From contig JBBCGG010000001.1 in assembly GCA_037200525.1 (NCBI GenBank), forward strand, positions 2,212,501 to 2,276,500: a stretch of DNA of 64,000 nucleotides. The letters run 5' to 3'. Source of the stretch: Methylocella sp. GTDB lineage: Bacteria > Pseudomonadota > Alphaproteobacteria > Rhizobiales > Beijerinckiaceae. Made by a program: the position numbers and the translations under genes. Positions 10,798 through 19,683 of this stretch are shown here, piece after piece (the stretch's first letter is position 1; each line of letters starts with the position of its first letter). The notes below the pieces were generated by a model, which searched no databases, had not been told where the DNA came from, and saw only the letters and a program-made list of their open reading frames with translations.

Positions 10798-11193
10798 GTG
10801 GCCAAGGGCGCCAAAGACGCGAACGGCGACAAGTCCGACAGGGGCTCCGGTGCCGACTGGTGCATCGACATGTCGGAATGGGATGACGAGACGCCGCCCC
10901 TGCACGAGCGGATCGTGCCCGGCCTCATCCCTGCCAAGGCTGTCACGATATTGTCGGGAGACGGGGGGCCGGCACCCCCCCTTGCGCTTCTCCTTTGCGG
11001 CGCGATGGCGCTCGACGGCGATTGGATCGGAAGAAAAGTTAAACCCGGCCGAACGCTTTATCTTTCCGCAGAGGATGACGCGGACGATTTGCATGGGCGC
11101 ATAGCACCTATTCGAGTTGCTTACGGAGCGTCGTTCAAACTAATTTCAGGATTCCTCTGCATCAAGGATCTCGTTGGCACCGACGACGCCGTG
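10798..11193 (+). pseudogene. RepA/DnaB-like AAA ATPase, truncated by an IS3 element
   Basis: The frame reads ERIVPGLIPAKAVTILSGDGG, a damaged P-loop (GPAPPLALLL in place of the usual G-GKS), then GRKVKPGRTLYLSAEDDADDL. This is the start of a RepA-like, RecA-fold ATPase found in mobile elements. The P-loop has lost its lysine, probably through compensating indels, and the gene stops where the IS3 end begins at 11194. The rest of the gene does not appear on the far side of the IS. Confidence 0.75.
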
Positions 11194-11231
11194 CTCGTGG
11201 CCTGCCCCCATGGGGTGATCCAGTTTGAATG

Positions 11232-12098
11232 TTAGTGCATTGTCGGCCCTGGCGCTATTGCTGGCGTGGCGGGCGAAGCTGGTCCGGATTGCGAAGCCGG
11301 CCATTGCAGGGTCTCCGGGGCTGGCGGCTTGTAGCCCAGCGATGAGTGCGGGCGCACGGTGTTGTAGTGGCGTCGCCATCGCTCAATGACGACCTTCGCC
11401 TCCTTGAGAGTGTAGAAGATTTCACCATTCAAAAGCTCGTCGCGCAGCTTCGAGTTGAAGCTCTCGCAATAGCCGTTCTCCCAGGGACTGCCCGGCATGA
11501 TGTAGGCGGTCTTCGCGCCGACGGCGGCAATCCAGTCACGCAACGCCTTGGCGATGAACTCCGGGCCGTTGTCGGAACGAATGTGGATCGGAACCCCTCG
11601 CAAGATGAAGAGGTCCGAGAGAACGTCGATGACGTCCGCTGCCTTCAGCTTCCGGTTAATCCTGATCGCGATGCATTCGCGGGTAAATTCGTCGATGATA
11701 TTCAGCATGCGATATTTCCTGCCATCATGAGTGCGGTCCTCGACGAAGTCATAGGACCAGACGTGGTTGGGGCATTGCGGGCGCAGCCGGACGCACGAGC
11801 CGTCATTGAGCCAGAGACGCCCGCGCTTGGGTTGTCTGGCCGGAACTTTCAGCCCCTCGCGTCGCCAGATCCGCTCGACCCGTTTGACGTTGACCTTCCA
11901 GCCTCGCTCCCACAACATCGCCGTGATGCGGCGGTAGCCATAGCGGCCGTACTGGATGGCGAGCGCCGTGATGTCGGCGATCAATGCCGCTTCGTCATCG
12001 GGCTTGGTCGGAACCTTGCGCTGCGTGGAGCGATGCTGACCGAGAACCCGGCAAGCGAACCGCTCGGAAACGCCATGTTCGGCGATCACATGCTCCAC
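11232..12098 (-). CDS. IS3-family transposase OrfB (DDE integrase core)
   Basis: A 288-residue product with an HTH_21-type N-terminal part (ITALAIQYGRYGYRRI), then the rve core: YDFVEDRTHDGRKYRMLNII (first D), IRSDNGPEFIAKAL (second D) and NGYCESFNSKLRDELL (E), ending HSSLGYKPPAPE. All three catalytic acidic residues are present. It is normally made as an OrfAB fusion by -1 frameshifting; in-frame sequence upstream of the first ATG (LLSSARRRACVEH) overlaps the end of orfA, as in the IS407 group. Confidence 0.92.
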   Translation of the reverse strand: MEHVIAEHGVSERFACRVLGQHRSTQRKVPTKPDDEAALIADITALAIQYGRYGYRRITAMLWERGWKVNVKRVERIWRREGLKVPARQPKRGRLWLNDGSCVRLRPQCPNHVWSYDFVEDRTHDGRKYRMLNIIDEFTRECIAIRINRKLKAADVIDVLSDLFILRGVPIHIRSDNGPEFIAKALRDWIAAVGAKTAYIMPGSPWENGYCESFNSKLRDELLNGEIFYTLKEAKVVIERWRRHYNTVRPHSSLGYKPPAPETLQWPASQSGPASPATPAIAPGPTMH

Positions 12099-12121
12099 GC
12101 AGGCGCGACGACGCGCGGAGC

Positions 12122-12439
12122 TCAGAAGTTTCCCGAGGCAGCCTCTTTCAGGATCAGCTTCTCAAGCGTCAAATCGGACACCGCTCGACGGAGCCGCGTA
12201 TTCTCCGCCTCCAGCTCCTTCAGCCGCTTCACCTGATCGCCCTTCAGGCCGCCGTATTCCGACCGCCATCGATAGTATGTAACTTCCGTCACCCCTATCG
12301 AGCGGATCGCCTCCGCGACCGGTCGCCCTTGCGCGCTAAGCACTTCGACTTGCCGTAGCTTCGCGACGATCTCTTCCGCCTTGTGTCTTTTCCTCGGCAT
12401 TGCGCAGTCCTCCATCAGGCTCATAAGCCCATACTTCAC
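12122..12439 (-). CDS. IS3-family transposase OrfA (HTH protein)
   Basis: A 105-residue protein with KRHKAEEIVAKLRQVEVL at the start, a helix-turn-helix (RSIGVTEVTYYRWRSEYGG) and a leucine-zipper segment (LKELEAENTRLRRAVSDLTL). It binds the IS ends and joins to OrfB by programmed frameshifting. This layout is characteristic of the IS407 subgroup. Confidence 0.92.
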   Translation of the reverse strand: MKYGLMSLMEDCAMPRKRHKAEEIVAKLRQVEVLSAQGRPVAEAIRSIGVTEVTYYRWRSEYGGLKGDQVKRLKELEAENTRLRRAVSDLTLEKLILKEAASGNF

Positions 12440-12445
12440 GGAGGA

Positions 12446-13027
12446 TCACTTTTCAGGGGGCAGACCACGAGAGAGTGTGCGCTGCGGCGCTTCGAGGAAC
12501 GCAATGAGGAGGGCGCGCTCGCTCTTCGTCAGCGTAACCGCAATTTCACTGGAGTCGGTCAGGCGGGCAAAGCGCCGATCGAACTGCCACCCACCAAATG
12601 TGTAAACGCCGAGCTCCGGCCCTTGCGGAGGCGCGACGCGCTCGGTTTTCCGTCGCCGCAACACTGCCCGAATGCGCGCCAGCAGCTCTCGGAGACTGAA
12701 AGGTTTGGTGACGTAATCATCGGCGCCAAGTTCCAAGCCAACCACCCGGTCGGTCTCTTCGCGCCGATGGCCAGTGACAATGATGACTGGGACGCCGGAG
12801 CGCGACCGGATATCTCGCAATAACTCGAGCCCGTCCTCTCGGCCAAGTTGCAGATCAAGAATAACCAAACGGGGTTTGTCTCTCGCAAAGTGACGAGCCA
12901 TATCTTGCTGTCCTGAGGCTGAAATGGTGCGCAAGTTATTTTCTTCGAGGAAATTGATGACCATGCTTCGCATGGCTGCATCGTCATCGACGACGAGGAT
13001 GCCTCCCGGCCGGCCGTCGTCGTTCAT
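12446..13027 (-). pseudogene. OmpR-type response regulator, C-terminus cut off by the IS3 element
   Basis: The start at 13027 has AAGGAA upstream. The receiver domain is complete: DDDAAMRS acidic pocket, phospho-acceptor Asp in VILDLQLGREDGLEL, Thr in VIIVTGH and Lys in YVTKPFSLREL. The winged-helix output domain begins (YTFGGWQFDRRFARL) but stops at LEAPQRTLSR, where the IS end starts; the last six residues are IS-encoded. About 40-45 residues carrying the recognition helix and wing are lost, so DNA binding should be abolished. No partner kinase is adjacent. Confidence 0.88.
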
Positions 13028-13310
13028 GTCTCTATATTCCTTGGAAATCCCAGGCGGCCGACGGTGAGCTGGGGTCTGGCCTCCGAGGTCAGGTCGCTCG
13101 GCGGGTCCTCCGCATGATTTCGTCTCCGCGTAATTTGGCGTGTTGGCGTAGCTGCGGACATCACGGATAGCCGAAGAGATGGTCCTCCCGGCGGGGGTGC
13201 GCAGCGAACGCGAACCTGCGCTTTTTAGCATCGAAGGGAATAGGAACACCCGATGGGTCAGTTTGGGCAAACCGATGTGGTTCCGCACTCCTCCGGCGTG
13301 GGCAAGCGCC

Positions 13311-13889
13311 TTAAGCGCTCACCTTCTTGATCAGACGTAGCATGTGGTCATCGAGGGTCTGGGCGACCTCGTCGATTTCGGCATTGTGGAACTGCCCAAA
13401 CTGCGTTGAGGGCTTATCGTACTCAAAGGTCGTTCCGCCTCGAGCATTTTCGTACACGTTGAGCCGAAGAGGAGCGTAAAGCGCAGCGCTGAAATTCAGC
13501 TTCGTCATCTCGGCGGCAGCAAGGACGTCGCCAAGATAGTAGACGTCGCCCTGTTGGCGTCGTCCCTCCAGGGCCAGCAAGTCGCCTTGCTCCGCTACAA
13601 AGTGAATCATGAAGCCGTCCGGCGCTAGGGCTTGGGTCAGCTTCATACGAAGTTCGGCGATCTTGTTCTCCTGGAGGAGCTCGCGATAGCTTTCGTCGAA
13701 CCGCTTGACCTCGGCATCGAGCCGAGATGTCACTAGCTGATAAGGCGTGGATGTCTCGATTGTCACATGCTCCATCACCACGGATGTGTTCGAGACCTGG
13801 AACTTGTCCGCCGCCCCGGCCATGGTCGGACATCGCAAAGCCAAACTCGCGCAAAACAGAGCCACTGCTCCAAGGAACCTTTTCGACAT
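13311..13889 (-). CDS. Secreted DUF302 domain protein
   Basis: A 192-residue protein. The ATG at 13889 has GGAGG at a good distance. It has an N-terminal signal peptide (FLGAVALFCASLALRCPTMAGAADK) and a DUF302 domain with LYAPLRLNVYENARGGTTFEYDKPSTQFGQF, the usual core of that family. DUF302 proteins are small alpha/beta proteins, often periplasmic, with no settled function. A second, cytosolic DUF302 protein lies at 16926, in the same minus-strand group. Confidence 0.88.
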   Translation of the reverse strand: MSKRFLGAVALFCASLALRCPTMAGAADKFQVSNTSVVMEHVTIETSTPYQLVTSRLDAEVKRFDESYRELLQENKIAELRMKLTQALAPDGFMIHFVAEQGDLLALEGRRQQGDVYYLGDVLAAAEMTKLNFSAALYAPLRLNVYENARGGTTFEYDKPSTQFGQFHNAEIDEVAQTLDDHMLRLIKKVSA

Positions 13890-14029
13890 GATCAACCTCC
13901 ATCATGTTTTGAACGCGGCGCTTCTGACCTGCCGCTAATCCCTTGATGCGAGGAACTCCTCATCGAGGGACTCTTACGCTGACTGAGGGACCGGCGGCGG
14001 CGTTCGCCGCCTAATCGTTTTCGAGCCGA

Positions 14030-15658
14030 TCAAAGCCGACGTTCGCGGGCGATTGCCTTGCTCGCCTGCTCGCCGATGATGACGCAGGGAGCCATGGTGT
14101 TGGCCAAGGGAACCCGCGGCATCACGGAGGCGTCGGCGATGCGAAGTCGGTCGACGCCGTAGACCTTGAGGCGGCTGTCAACGACGGACATGGCGTCCTG
14201 TCCCATCTTGGCGGTGCAGCTCTGGTGCCAAATGGTCGTCACGCCGTCGCGGATAAAATCATCCATCGCCGCGGGATCGAGCGCCGTCGGCATGACCTCT
14301 CGTTTCACGAAGCGCCGAAGCGCCTTGGCATTGCCGACCTCCCGCGCGAGCTCTACGCATCGCCGCAAAGCGGTTAGATCAGCCGGATCCGAAAGGATCT
14401 GCGAGTCGATCAGGATCGGGTCTTCGGGTTTGGCGCCGGTCAGGCGCAGACGCCCAACGCTATGCGGACGCAGCAGCGCCGGAAAGATCCCCCAAGATCC
14501 CGCCGGTATGGAGTGGCGCGCGGCGAGTTCAGAAGTGGGCACCGGGAACTGGATCTGGAGCAATTGGATGTCAGGACTATCGAGCTCCGGCGCGCTTTTG
14601 GCGAAGATGGTGGCTTCGCCGCCATTGCCGTGGGGGGCAATCGGCTCCGGATATTCCCAGATGCAGCTTGAGACCATGATGTGGTCCTGGAAGTTGGCCC
14701 CGACCCCAGGAAGATGTTCGACCGACGGGATATCGAAGGACGCCAGCGTTTCAGCATCGCCAATGCCGGACTGCATCAATACCTTGGGAGTGTGGATGGC
14801 GCCCAGGGACAGGATCACCTCCTGCGCGGCGTTGAAGCGATGGAGCCGGCCGTCGAGGATGCACTCCACACCGGTCGCCGCTCCCCGTTCAGTCAGCACG
14901 CGCGTGACAAGGGCGCCGGTCAGCACGGTGAGGTTCGGCTGGTTCATCAACGGATATGCATAGGATCGGAAAATGGATTGCCGCCGGCCGTCGCGAATGC
15001 GCAAGTTGAAGTAGGACGCGCCGCCGGGGCCTTCCATCATGGAGCCGTTGACATCCTCGAAGACGGGGATGCCAAGCTCAGCGGCGGCGTCGAGCATGCC
15101 GACTGCGATGGGGTTCGGCTCGACCGGCGGCGTAATGTAGAGGAGGCCGTCGCGTCCGCGTCTGGCCGGATCGGGCTTGCCTCGCCAGTTTTCGATCTCG
15201 CGGTAGATGGCCAGAACGGAGTCATAGCTCCAGGCCGGATCGTCGGCCTGTGCGGCGAAATAATCCCAGTCGCTCTTGTGGCCGCGGGCCCAGAGCATGA
15301 CGTTGATGCTCGATCCTCCCCCCAGCACCTTGCCCATGCTCATCGGGATGGCGCGCCCGTTGAGATGCGGATTGGGCAATGCCGCAAAACCCCAGTCGCG
15401 CGAGCTGCCCAGATTCATCGGCCACGCCGCCGCCGTCTGGACCTCGTGCGCGCCATCGCTTCCGCCGGCCTCGATCAGCAGCACCGAGACGCTTGGATTC
15501 TCGGCCAGCCGCCGCGCCACGACGGAGCCGGACGAGCCGGATCCACATACGATAAAGTCGTATGCGCCCTTCAAGGCGCCGCGAAGCCGAAGCTGATTTT
15601 CTTCGACCTTGCGGGCGAATTCCGCTTCATCACGCTCAAGAGTTGACGTTTCGCTCAT
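14030..15658 (-). CDS. GMC-family FAD-dependent oxidoreductase (choline/alcohol dehydrogenase type)
   Basis: A 542-residue protein of normal GMC length. It has the FAD-binding FIVCGSGSSGSVVARRL near residue 38, both GMC signatures (GKVLGGGSSINVMLWARG and GAIHTPKVLMQSGIG), the active-site His in IWHQSCTAKMG and Asn in LANTMAPCVIIGEQAS. Such enzymes oxidise primary or secondary alcohols, choline-like compounds or sugars. The substrate is not predictable. It lies 97 bp downstream of an alpha/beta hydrolase gene on the same strand, and the pair may form a hydrolyse-then-oxidise step. Confidence 0.92.
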   Translation of the reverse strand: MSETSTLERDEAEFARKVEENQLRLRGALKGAYDFIVCGSGSSGSVVARRLAENPSVSVLLIEAGGSDGAHEVQTAAAWPMNLGSSRDWGFAALPNPHLNGRAIPMSMGKVLGGGSSINVMLWARGHKSDWDYFAAQADDPAWSYDSVLAIYREIENWRGKPDPARRGRDGLLYITPPVEPNPIAVGMLDAAAELGIPVFEDVNGSMMEGPGGASYFNLRIRDGRRQSIFRSYAYPLMNQPNLTVLTGALVTRVLTERGAATGVECILDGRLHRFNAAQEVILSLGAIHTPKVLMQSGIGDAETLASFDIPSVEHLPGVGANFQDHIMVSSCIWEYPEPIAPHGNGGEATIFAKSAPELDSPDIQLLQIQFPVPTSELAARHSIPAGSWGIFPALLRPHSVGRLRLTGAKPEDPILIDSQILSDPADLTALRRCVELAREVGNAKALRRFVKREVMPTALDPAAMDDFIRDGVTTIWHQSCTAKMGQDAMSVVDSRLKVYGVDRLRIADASVMPRVPLANTMAPCVIIGEQASKAIARERRL

Positions 15659-15755
15659 AACTTTTCCACAACAACAGATTGAAAAACTGGGATTCCGCTG
15701 CGGTCTCCTGCGGCCGGGTCAGTCCCGAATCGGGCAGCGGTGACGCTGCTATCGG

Positions 15756-16616
15756 CTACGCGTCCAAGAAGGTCCGGACATGGCTGACGAAAGCCTCGTG
15801 GTGCTGAAAGAGAGCGCCGTGCCCGGAGTCGGGATAGAGGATGAGCTGAGCGTTGCTCAGAGCTTTGAACATCGCGTAGGCGTTATCCGCCGGCAGCATG
15901 GTGTCGTTGCTGCCGCTGGCCACAAGGACGGGCTGCGTGATCGCGCGCAGAATGGCGTGCTCGGGATCGGGCGTGGCGCACCAGGTGATCAGCGCCTTGG
16001 CCTGCGGATCGGTCACGGCCTTGCCGCTGTCGGCGTCGCGATCTTCGGTGCGGGCCTTCGCCCGCTTCAGGAACGCTAGACCCGCCGCTTGGCTGGCGGA
16101 AGATCTTGTGAAGAACAGCGGCAGCCGGATATCCGGCGCCTCAGTGTGTGAGAAAGCCTCCTGGAGCACCGCCAGCAGATGCTCTTCGCCGCCTCTCGGA
16201 GCAGTGCCGACGAGGATCACCTTGCGGACCAGAGGTCCGTGCTCGGCGGCAATGATCTGAGCGACGAAGCCGCCGAGGGAAAACCCCAGCAGGTCGACTT
16301 TGGAGAGGCCGAGCAGATTGATAAAGGTGACTGCATCGCGGGCCATCGCGGCGACATTGTCGGGGGTTTGGCCTGTCGAGCGGCCGACGCCGGCGTTGTC
16401 GAAAACGATCATAGGACGATCGGCGGCCAGGGCGTTCACGACGGCGGGGTCCCACGCATCGATGTTGCCCGAGAAGTGCTGCAGCAGAACCAGCGGCGTT
16501 CCGGTCGATGGCCCGAGTTGGCGATAGGCGAAGCGGATCCCGCCGCCTTCGACGTAACGGGTGGGCGTTGTTTCAAGCGTGCCAACCTTACGGTTCGCGA
16601 TGTTGAGTTCGGTCAT
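15756..16616 (-). CDS. Alpha/beta fold hydrolase
   Basis: Start at 16616 has GGAGG upstream; an in-frame extension of 14 codons has none. The 286-residue protein shows LLQHFSGNIDAWDP (oxyanion region), nucleophile elbow LLGFSLGGFVAQI, acid in ASGSNDTMLPADN and histidine in YPDSGHGALFQHHEAF, a complete Ser-Asp-His triad. It resembles 3-oxoadipate enol-lactonase-like hydrolases, but the substrate is open. It precedes the GMC oxidoreductase gene. Confidence 0.9.
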   Translation of the reverse strand: MTELNIANRKVGTLETTPTRYVEGGGIRFAYRQLGPSTGTPLVLLQHFSGNIDAWDPAVVNALAADRPMIVFDNAGVGRSTGQTPDNVAAMARDAVTFINLLGLSKVDLLGFSLGGFVAQIIAAEHGPLVRKVILVGTAPRGGEEHLLAVLQEAFSHTEAPDIRLPLFFTRSSASQAAGLAFLKRAKARTEDRDADSGKAVTDPQAKALITWCATPDPEHAILRAITQPVLVASGSNDTMLPADNAYAMFKALSNAQLILYPDSGHGALFQHHEAFVSHVRTFLDA

Positions 16617-16925
16617 TACATCCTCCAGAGTGAGAAAACCGCTCGTGCGGAGCGGCACGGCATTTTGGCATGGCGGGAAATCAGGCTTTTAATTTCGTCG
16701 GTAACTTTATCGGCCGGATTTCTGTATTTCGTTCAGGCTGAAACATCTGCGTCCGGTTCCGTCAGGACCCGACACGATATCTCCGCCGCGCGGTGCGCAG
16801 CGTTCTCCCGCGCTGCTGCGTGGAAGTTAGCCCAGCGTCATCGTCTTCGCGCCGCGCGCGGCGAATTTCTGCTCCAACTGCCTCCGCCGCTTGAAACCAA
16901 TACAGCGTTGCTTCTGATGTCGATA

Positions 16926-17426
16926 TCAGGCGGGCGCCCCGGTCGCGAGCGCCGCCAAGGCGCGGAGCTTGGCATCCAGCTTGACGGCCGCAGCGGAAAC
17001 CTCATCGTTGCTGAGCCGGCTCATCAGAGACGAGGGCAGGTCATAGCCCAGGCGAACCTCGCCAGATGCCGTTTGGTAGATCACGACCCTTGTAGGCACG
17101 TTGAGGCCGACAGCGGGGTCATGGGTGATCATGGTCTGAGCGATGAGTGGGTTGCCTATGATGTACGACCGGATCTTTGCTTCCACGCCCACCCTAGACA
17201 TCCAGGCGCCATGGTCGTTCGTCAAAAAGCGCATGAAACCGCTTCGGCCCTCGTGGGCTCTGATGCGAGCTTCGAAATCGGCTTGGCTGGTGGCCGCGGC
17301 GACCTCACGCGGGATGATGGCCGGGTCCTCGACGCTGCCAAGCTCGGCCTCAAAGGCAGCGACGACGTCCTCGAAGGAACGCTGGCTGACATGCTCACAG
17401 TGCTGAACGGTATAGTTATCGATCAT
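16926..17426 (-). CDS. DUF302 domain protein, probably cytosolic
   Basis: A 166-residue protein without a signal peptide. The C-terminal DUF302 part contains YIIGNPLIAQTMITHDPAVG, PTRVVIYQ and VRLGYDLPSSLM. It is divergent from the MarR gene at 17563 with a palindrome between them, so it is the likely direct target of that regulator. Function unknown for the family. Confidence 0.85.
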   Translation of the reverse strand: MIDNYTVQHCEHVSQRSFEDVVAAFEAELGSVEDPAIIPREVAAATSQADFEARIRAHEGRSGFMRFLTNDHGAWMSRVGVEAKIRSYIIGNPLIAQTMITHDPAVGLNVPTRVVIYQTASGEVRLGYDLPSSLMSRLSNDEVSAAAVKLDAKLRALAALATGAPA

Positions 17427-17491
17427 AGCCGTCTGCTCGTTAGTCTGCCAGTGCTTTCACCTGTCCGCCCCACGTCGCCGACAGGATCAGT

Positions 17492-17521
17492 TTGACATAT
17501 GCGTATATGCGCCTGTAAATG
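17492..17521 (+). promoter_or_regulatory. Probable marR promoter with palindromic operator
   Basis: TTGACA at 17492-17497 is followed 17-18 bp later by a TAAAT-type -10. The spacer contains a perfect-arm palindrome CATAT-GCGT-ATATG (17496-17509), of a size and AT-content typical of MarR operators, and the motif is partly repeated as TGCACATACGC just downstream. It lies between the divergent DUF302 and MarR genes, so autorepression and control of both are inferred. Confidence 0.5.
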
Positions 17522-17562
17522 TGCACATACGCTTTCTCATTCCAGGCTGTCAAGGGATTGCT

Positions 17563-18015
17563 ATGACACTCACCACCTCACCCGAGTTCTGCACCTGCTT
17601 GGCGATCCGCCAAGCCGCACGGCACGTGAGCCAGTTCTATGACCAGCATCTGGCGCCCTGCGGGCTCCGCATAACGCAGTTCTCGATCCTCGCTAAGCTG
17701 AAGGTGGAGAGCCCGTTGACCATCAATCGTCTCGCCGAGGTGATGGTCATGGACCGGACGACTCTTGGCCGGAACATTCTGCCTCTGCAGCGAGATGGCC
17801 TCATCGCCGTTACTCAAGGGTCAGTCGACCGCCGGAGCAAAGAACTTCATCTGACGGACGTGGGGCGAAACCGGCTGAACGAGGCTTGGACCTATTGGGC
17901 GGAGGCCCAGGCTGGGTTCGACGCCGCCTTCGGCAGCCACCAAGATTCAAAGCTGCGGGCACTTATGAGAGACGTGACATCCACGGAGCTTGTAGTCGCG
18001 TCGACCGAACCCTGA
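17563..18015 (+). CDS. MarR-family transcriptional regulator
   Basis: From ATG 17563 the product is 150 residues; an upstream in-frame GTG at 17521 would fall within the promoter. It has helix 1 dimer sequence (CLAIRQAARHVSQFYDQHL), a winged HTH (TINRLAEVMVMDRTTLGRNILPLQRDGLI) and a wing with GSVDRRSKELHLTDVGR, all typical of MarR. The Cys pair near the N-terminus (EFCTCLAIRQ) could sense oxidants, as in OhrR, but this is a guess. It is divergent from the DUF302-hydrolase-GMC group. Confidence 0.9.
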   Translation: MTLTTSPEFCTCLAIRQAARHVSQFYDQHLAPCGLRITQFSILAKLKVESPLTINRLAEVMVMDRTTLGRNILPLQRDGLIAVTQGSVDRRSKELHLTDVGRNRLNEAWTYWAEAQAGFDAAFGSHQDSKLRALMRDVTSTELVVASTEP

Positions 18016-18119
18016 GCACAATCATGCTCGGCGACCTCGGCCATCAGCGACCTCGACGACAAATCCAGGTGACGAAAAGGGTCGCCGCGTAGCCTTGGAG
18101 CCGCGTCGTTCTCCGGTGG

Positions 18120-18730
18120 ATGGTCTAGCGCCGGCCGCTGACATTCTGAGCGACATGCGGGCGCACATTCATCGTTCGCAGCTCATTGACGAAATCGCTC
18201 GCATCATAACGCTTGTCCGCGCCGAGCGTGACGCCATTGGGCCGATCGGCGCGGGCTCGATCATGGCAAGCGTGGCGATGCGTTTGGAATGTCAGTCGGC
18301 GGACGCCAGGCAGGCATCGACGGGAAGGCCGGATCGGTTCTCCATCAGAGCGCGGCCGAGAAAGGCGAGCTTCCCCTCCGCGCCCGGGCCCTAACGACAG
18401 AGCCGGGCCTCGGGATCGGTCATTGAGGAGTGGTCTCGTTCGAGCGCTTCTCGCCCTTGAAATCCGCTTCGGCATTGCGGCCGGAGTCCGAAGGCGGCGA
18501 GTCACTTGAGCTGTCTTGCCCAGATCCATCCCTCGGCTAAAAACTTTTCATTGGCGCAGGTCTCGATTACCGTGCTGTCGAGAGAAAAATGGTCCGACGA
18601 GATCAGTTTTTTGACATTAGGTTGCGCGAGAAGGGGGCGAAAGCTTGGCGGCGACGGCCCCGTCGAGCAGCCGACCGCGATGCTTGGAGAAGACCACCGG
18701 GTCCCACACGGGAGCCGATCATAGCTGAGA
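18120..18730 (-). pseudogene. IS5-family transposase, decayed
   Basis: Read on the minus strand, three frames contribute in order: PVWDPVVFSKHR, then PLLAQPNVKKLISSDHFSLD with STVIETCANEKF, then RADRPNGVTLGADKRYD followed by ASDFVNELRTMNVRPHVAQN. The first catalytic Asp (HFSLDSTVIE) and the second (LGADKRYD) are recognisable, but frameshifts, lost segments and no C-terminal Glu region make it inactive. It lies just upstream of the lysR gene. Confidence 0.78.
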
Positions 18731-18759
18731 TCCAACGCGTTTTTGGTTGAGGGTATCCA

Positions 18760-19647
18760 GTGGAAATGCATCAGATCCGATACTTTTTGGCCGCGTCGCG
18801 CACGCTCAATTTCACACGCGCGGCGGAAGAGTGTGATGTCGCGCAACCGTCTCTCAGTCGGGCTATTAGACTGCTCGAGGTCGGGCTCGGCGGCAGCCTC
18901 TTCGGTCGCGAGCGCGATCTAACGCATCTGACAGAGTTCGGCCAGAAGATGCTGCCCCTTCTGCGGCAATGCTACGAAAGCGCGGTCGCCGCGAAGCAGC
19001 TCGCTGCGTTCCTCAACAACGGTTCCGTGGCATCGCTAACGCTCGCGCTCTCACACACAATCAGCATGGCTCTCCTGGTGTCGCCTTTGTCCGAATTGAT
19101 GCGTGTCTTTCCGGGCGTCGAATTGCGCTTCATGCGCGGAACGGTCGCAGAGCTTGGCAAATATCTCAAAAAAGGCGAGGCCATACTCGCGATCGCTGGG
19201 CCTCTGGGCGAAAGCTGGGATAGACTGGATGCTTGGCCCCTCTTTGCCGAGGGGTTCGACGTCGTCGTGAACGCGCGGCATAGGATGGCGACGTGGAGGC
19301 GCGCCGAACTTGCCGACTTATCGAGCGAGCGCATGCTCATGCGGCCGTATTGTGAGCTCGCGGACGCGTTTTCCGCGCGCGCCCGCGATCGAGACATTCA
19401 ATGGGCAGGCGAGCACGCGGTGGTGTCAGATGCCGATCTCATTCAGCTCATTGAAGCTGATCTTGGAATCGGAATCTTGCCGAGGAGCACTCCGTGCCCT
19501 GAAAAGTTGCGCAGGATTGAGACGGACGGCCTCGACATTATGCGCACGATTCACCTCTATGCGGTGGCGGGGCGCGAGAAGGGACCTCCGACAATTGCGT
19601 TGATGAATTTGTTGCGGGCCAAAGATTGGGCGGCGCACATCGCCTGA
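18760..19647 (+). CDS. LysR-family transcriptional regulator
   Basis: A 295-residue LTTR. GTG 18760 is favoured by GAGGG six bases upstream; the ATG two codons on is an alternative. The N-terminal wHTH is clear (IRYFLAASRTLNFTRAAEECDVAQPSLSRAIRLLE), followed by the two-lobed effector domain (ALSHTISMALL... DADLIQLIEADLGIGILP). No obvious divergent target: the upstream DNA is a dead transposase and the downstream gene converges. Ligand unknown. Confidence 0.93.
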   Translation: MEMHQIRYFLAASRTLNFTRAAEECDVAQPSLSRAIRLLEVGLGGSLFGRERDLTHLTEFGQKMLPLLRQCYESAVAAKQLAAFLNNGSVASLTLALSHTISMALLVSPLSELMRVFPGVELRFMRGTVAELGKYLKKGEAILAIAGPLGESWDRLDAWPLFAEGFDVVVNARHRMATWRRAELADLSSERMLMRPYCELADAFSARARDRDIQWAGEHAVVSDADLIQLIEADLGIGILPRSTPCPEKLRRIETDGLDIMRTIHLYAVAGREKGPPTIALMNLLRAKDWAAHIA

Positions 19648-19683
19648 TGCTTTGCGCGTTGAGCTTACAAATGGCCTTGAGGT

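Larger units (their letters stand above)
11194..12471 (-). mobile_element. IS3-family insertion sequence, about 1.28 kb
   Basis: The element carries orfA and orfB on the minus strand. The two ends share an imperfect inverted repeat CTCGTGG(C/T)CTGCCCCC with a further GTGATCC block, read on the plus strand at 11194 and on the minus strand from 12471. No target duplication is seen, and the genes on the two sides are unrelated, which suggests that a deletion started at one IS end. Exact ends are uncertain by a few bases. Confidence 0.82.

Noticed and set aside
18095-18394. 99-codon plus-strand frame after marR
   Set aside because: It is the mirror of a decayed transposase on the minus strand.
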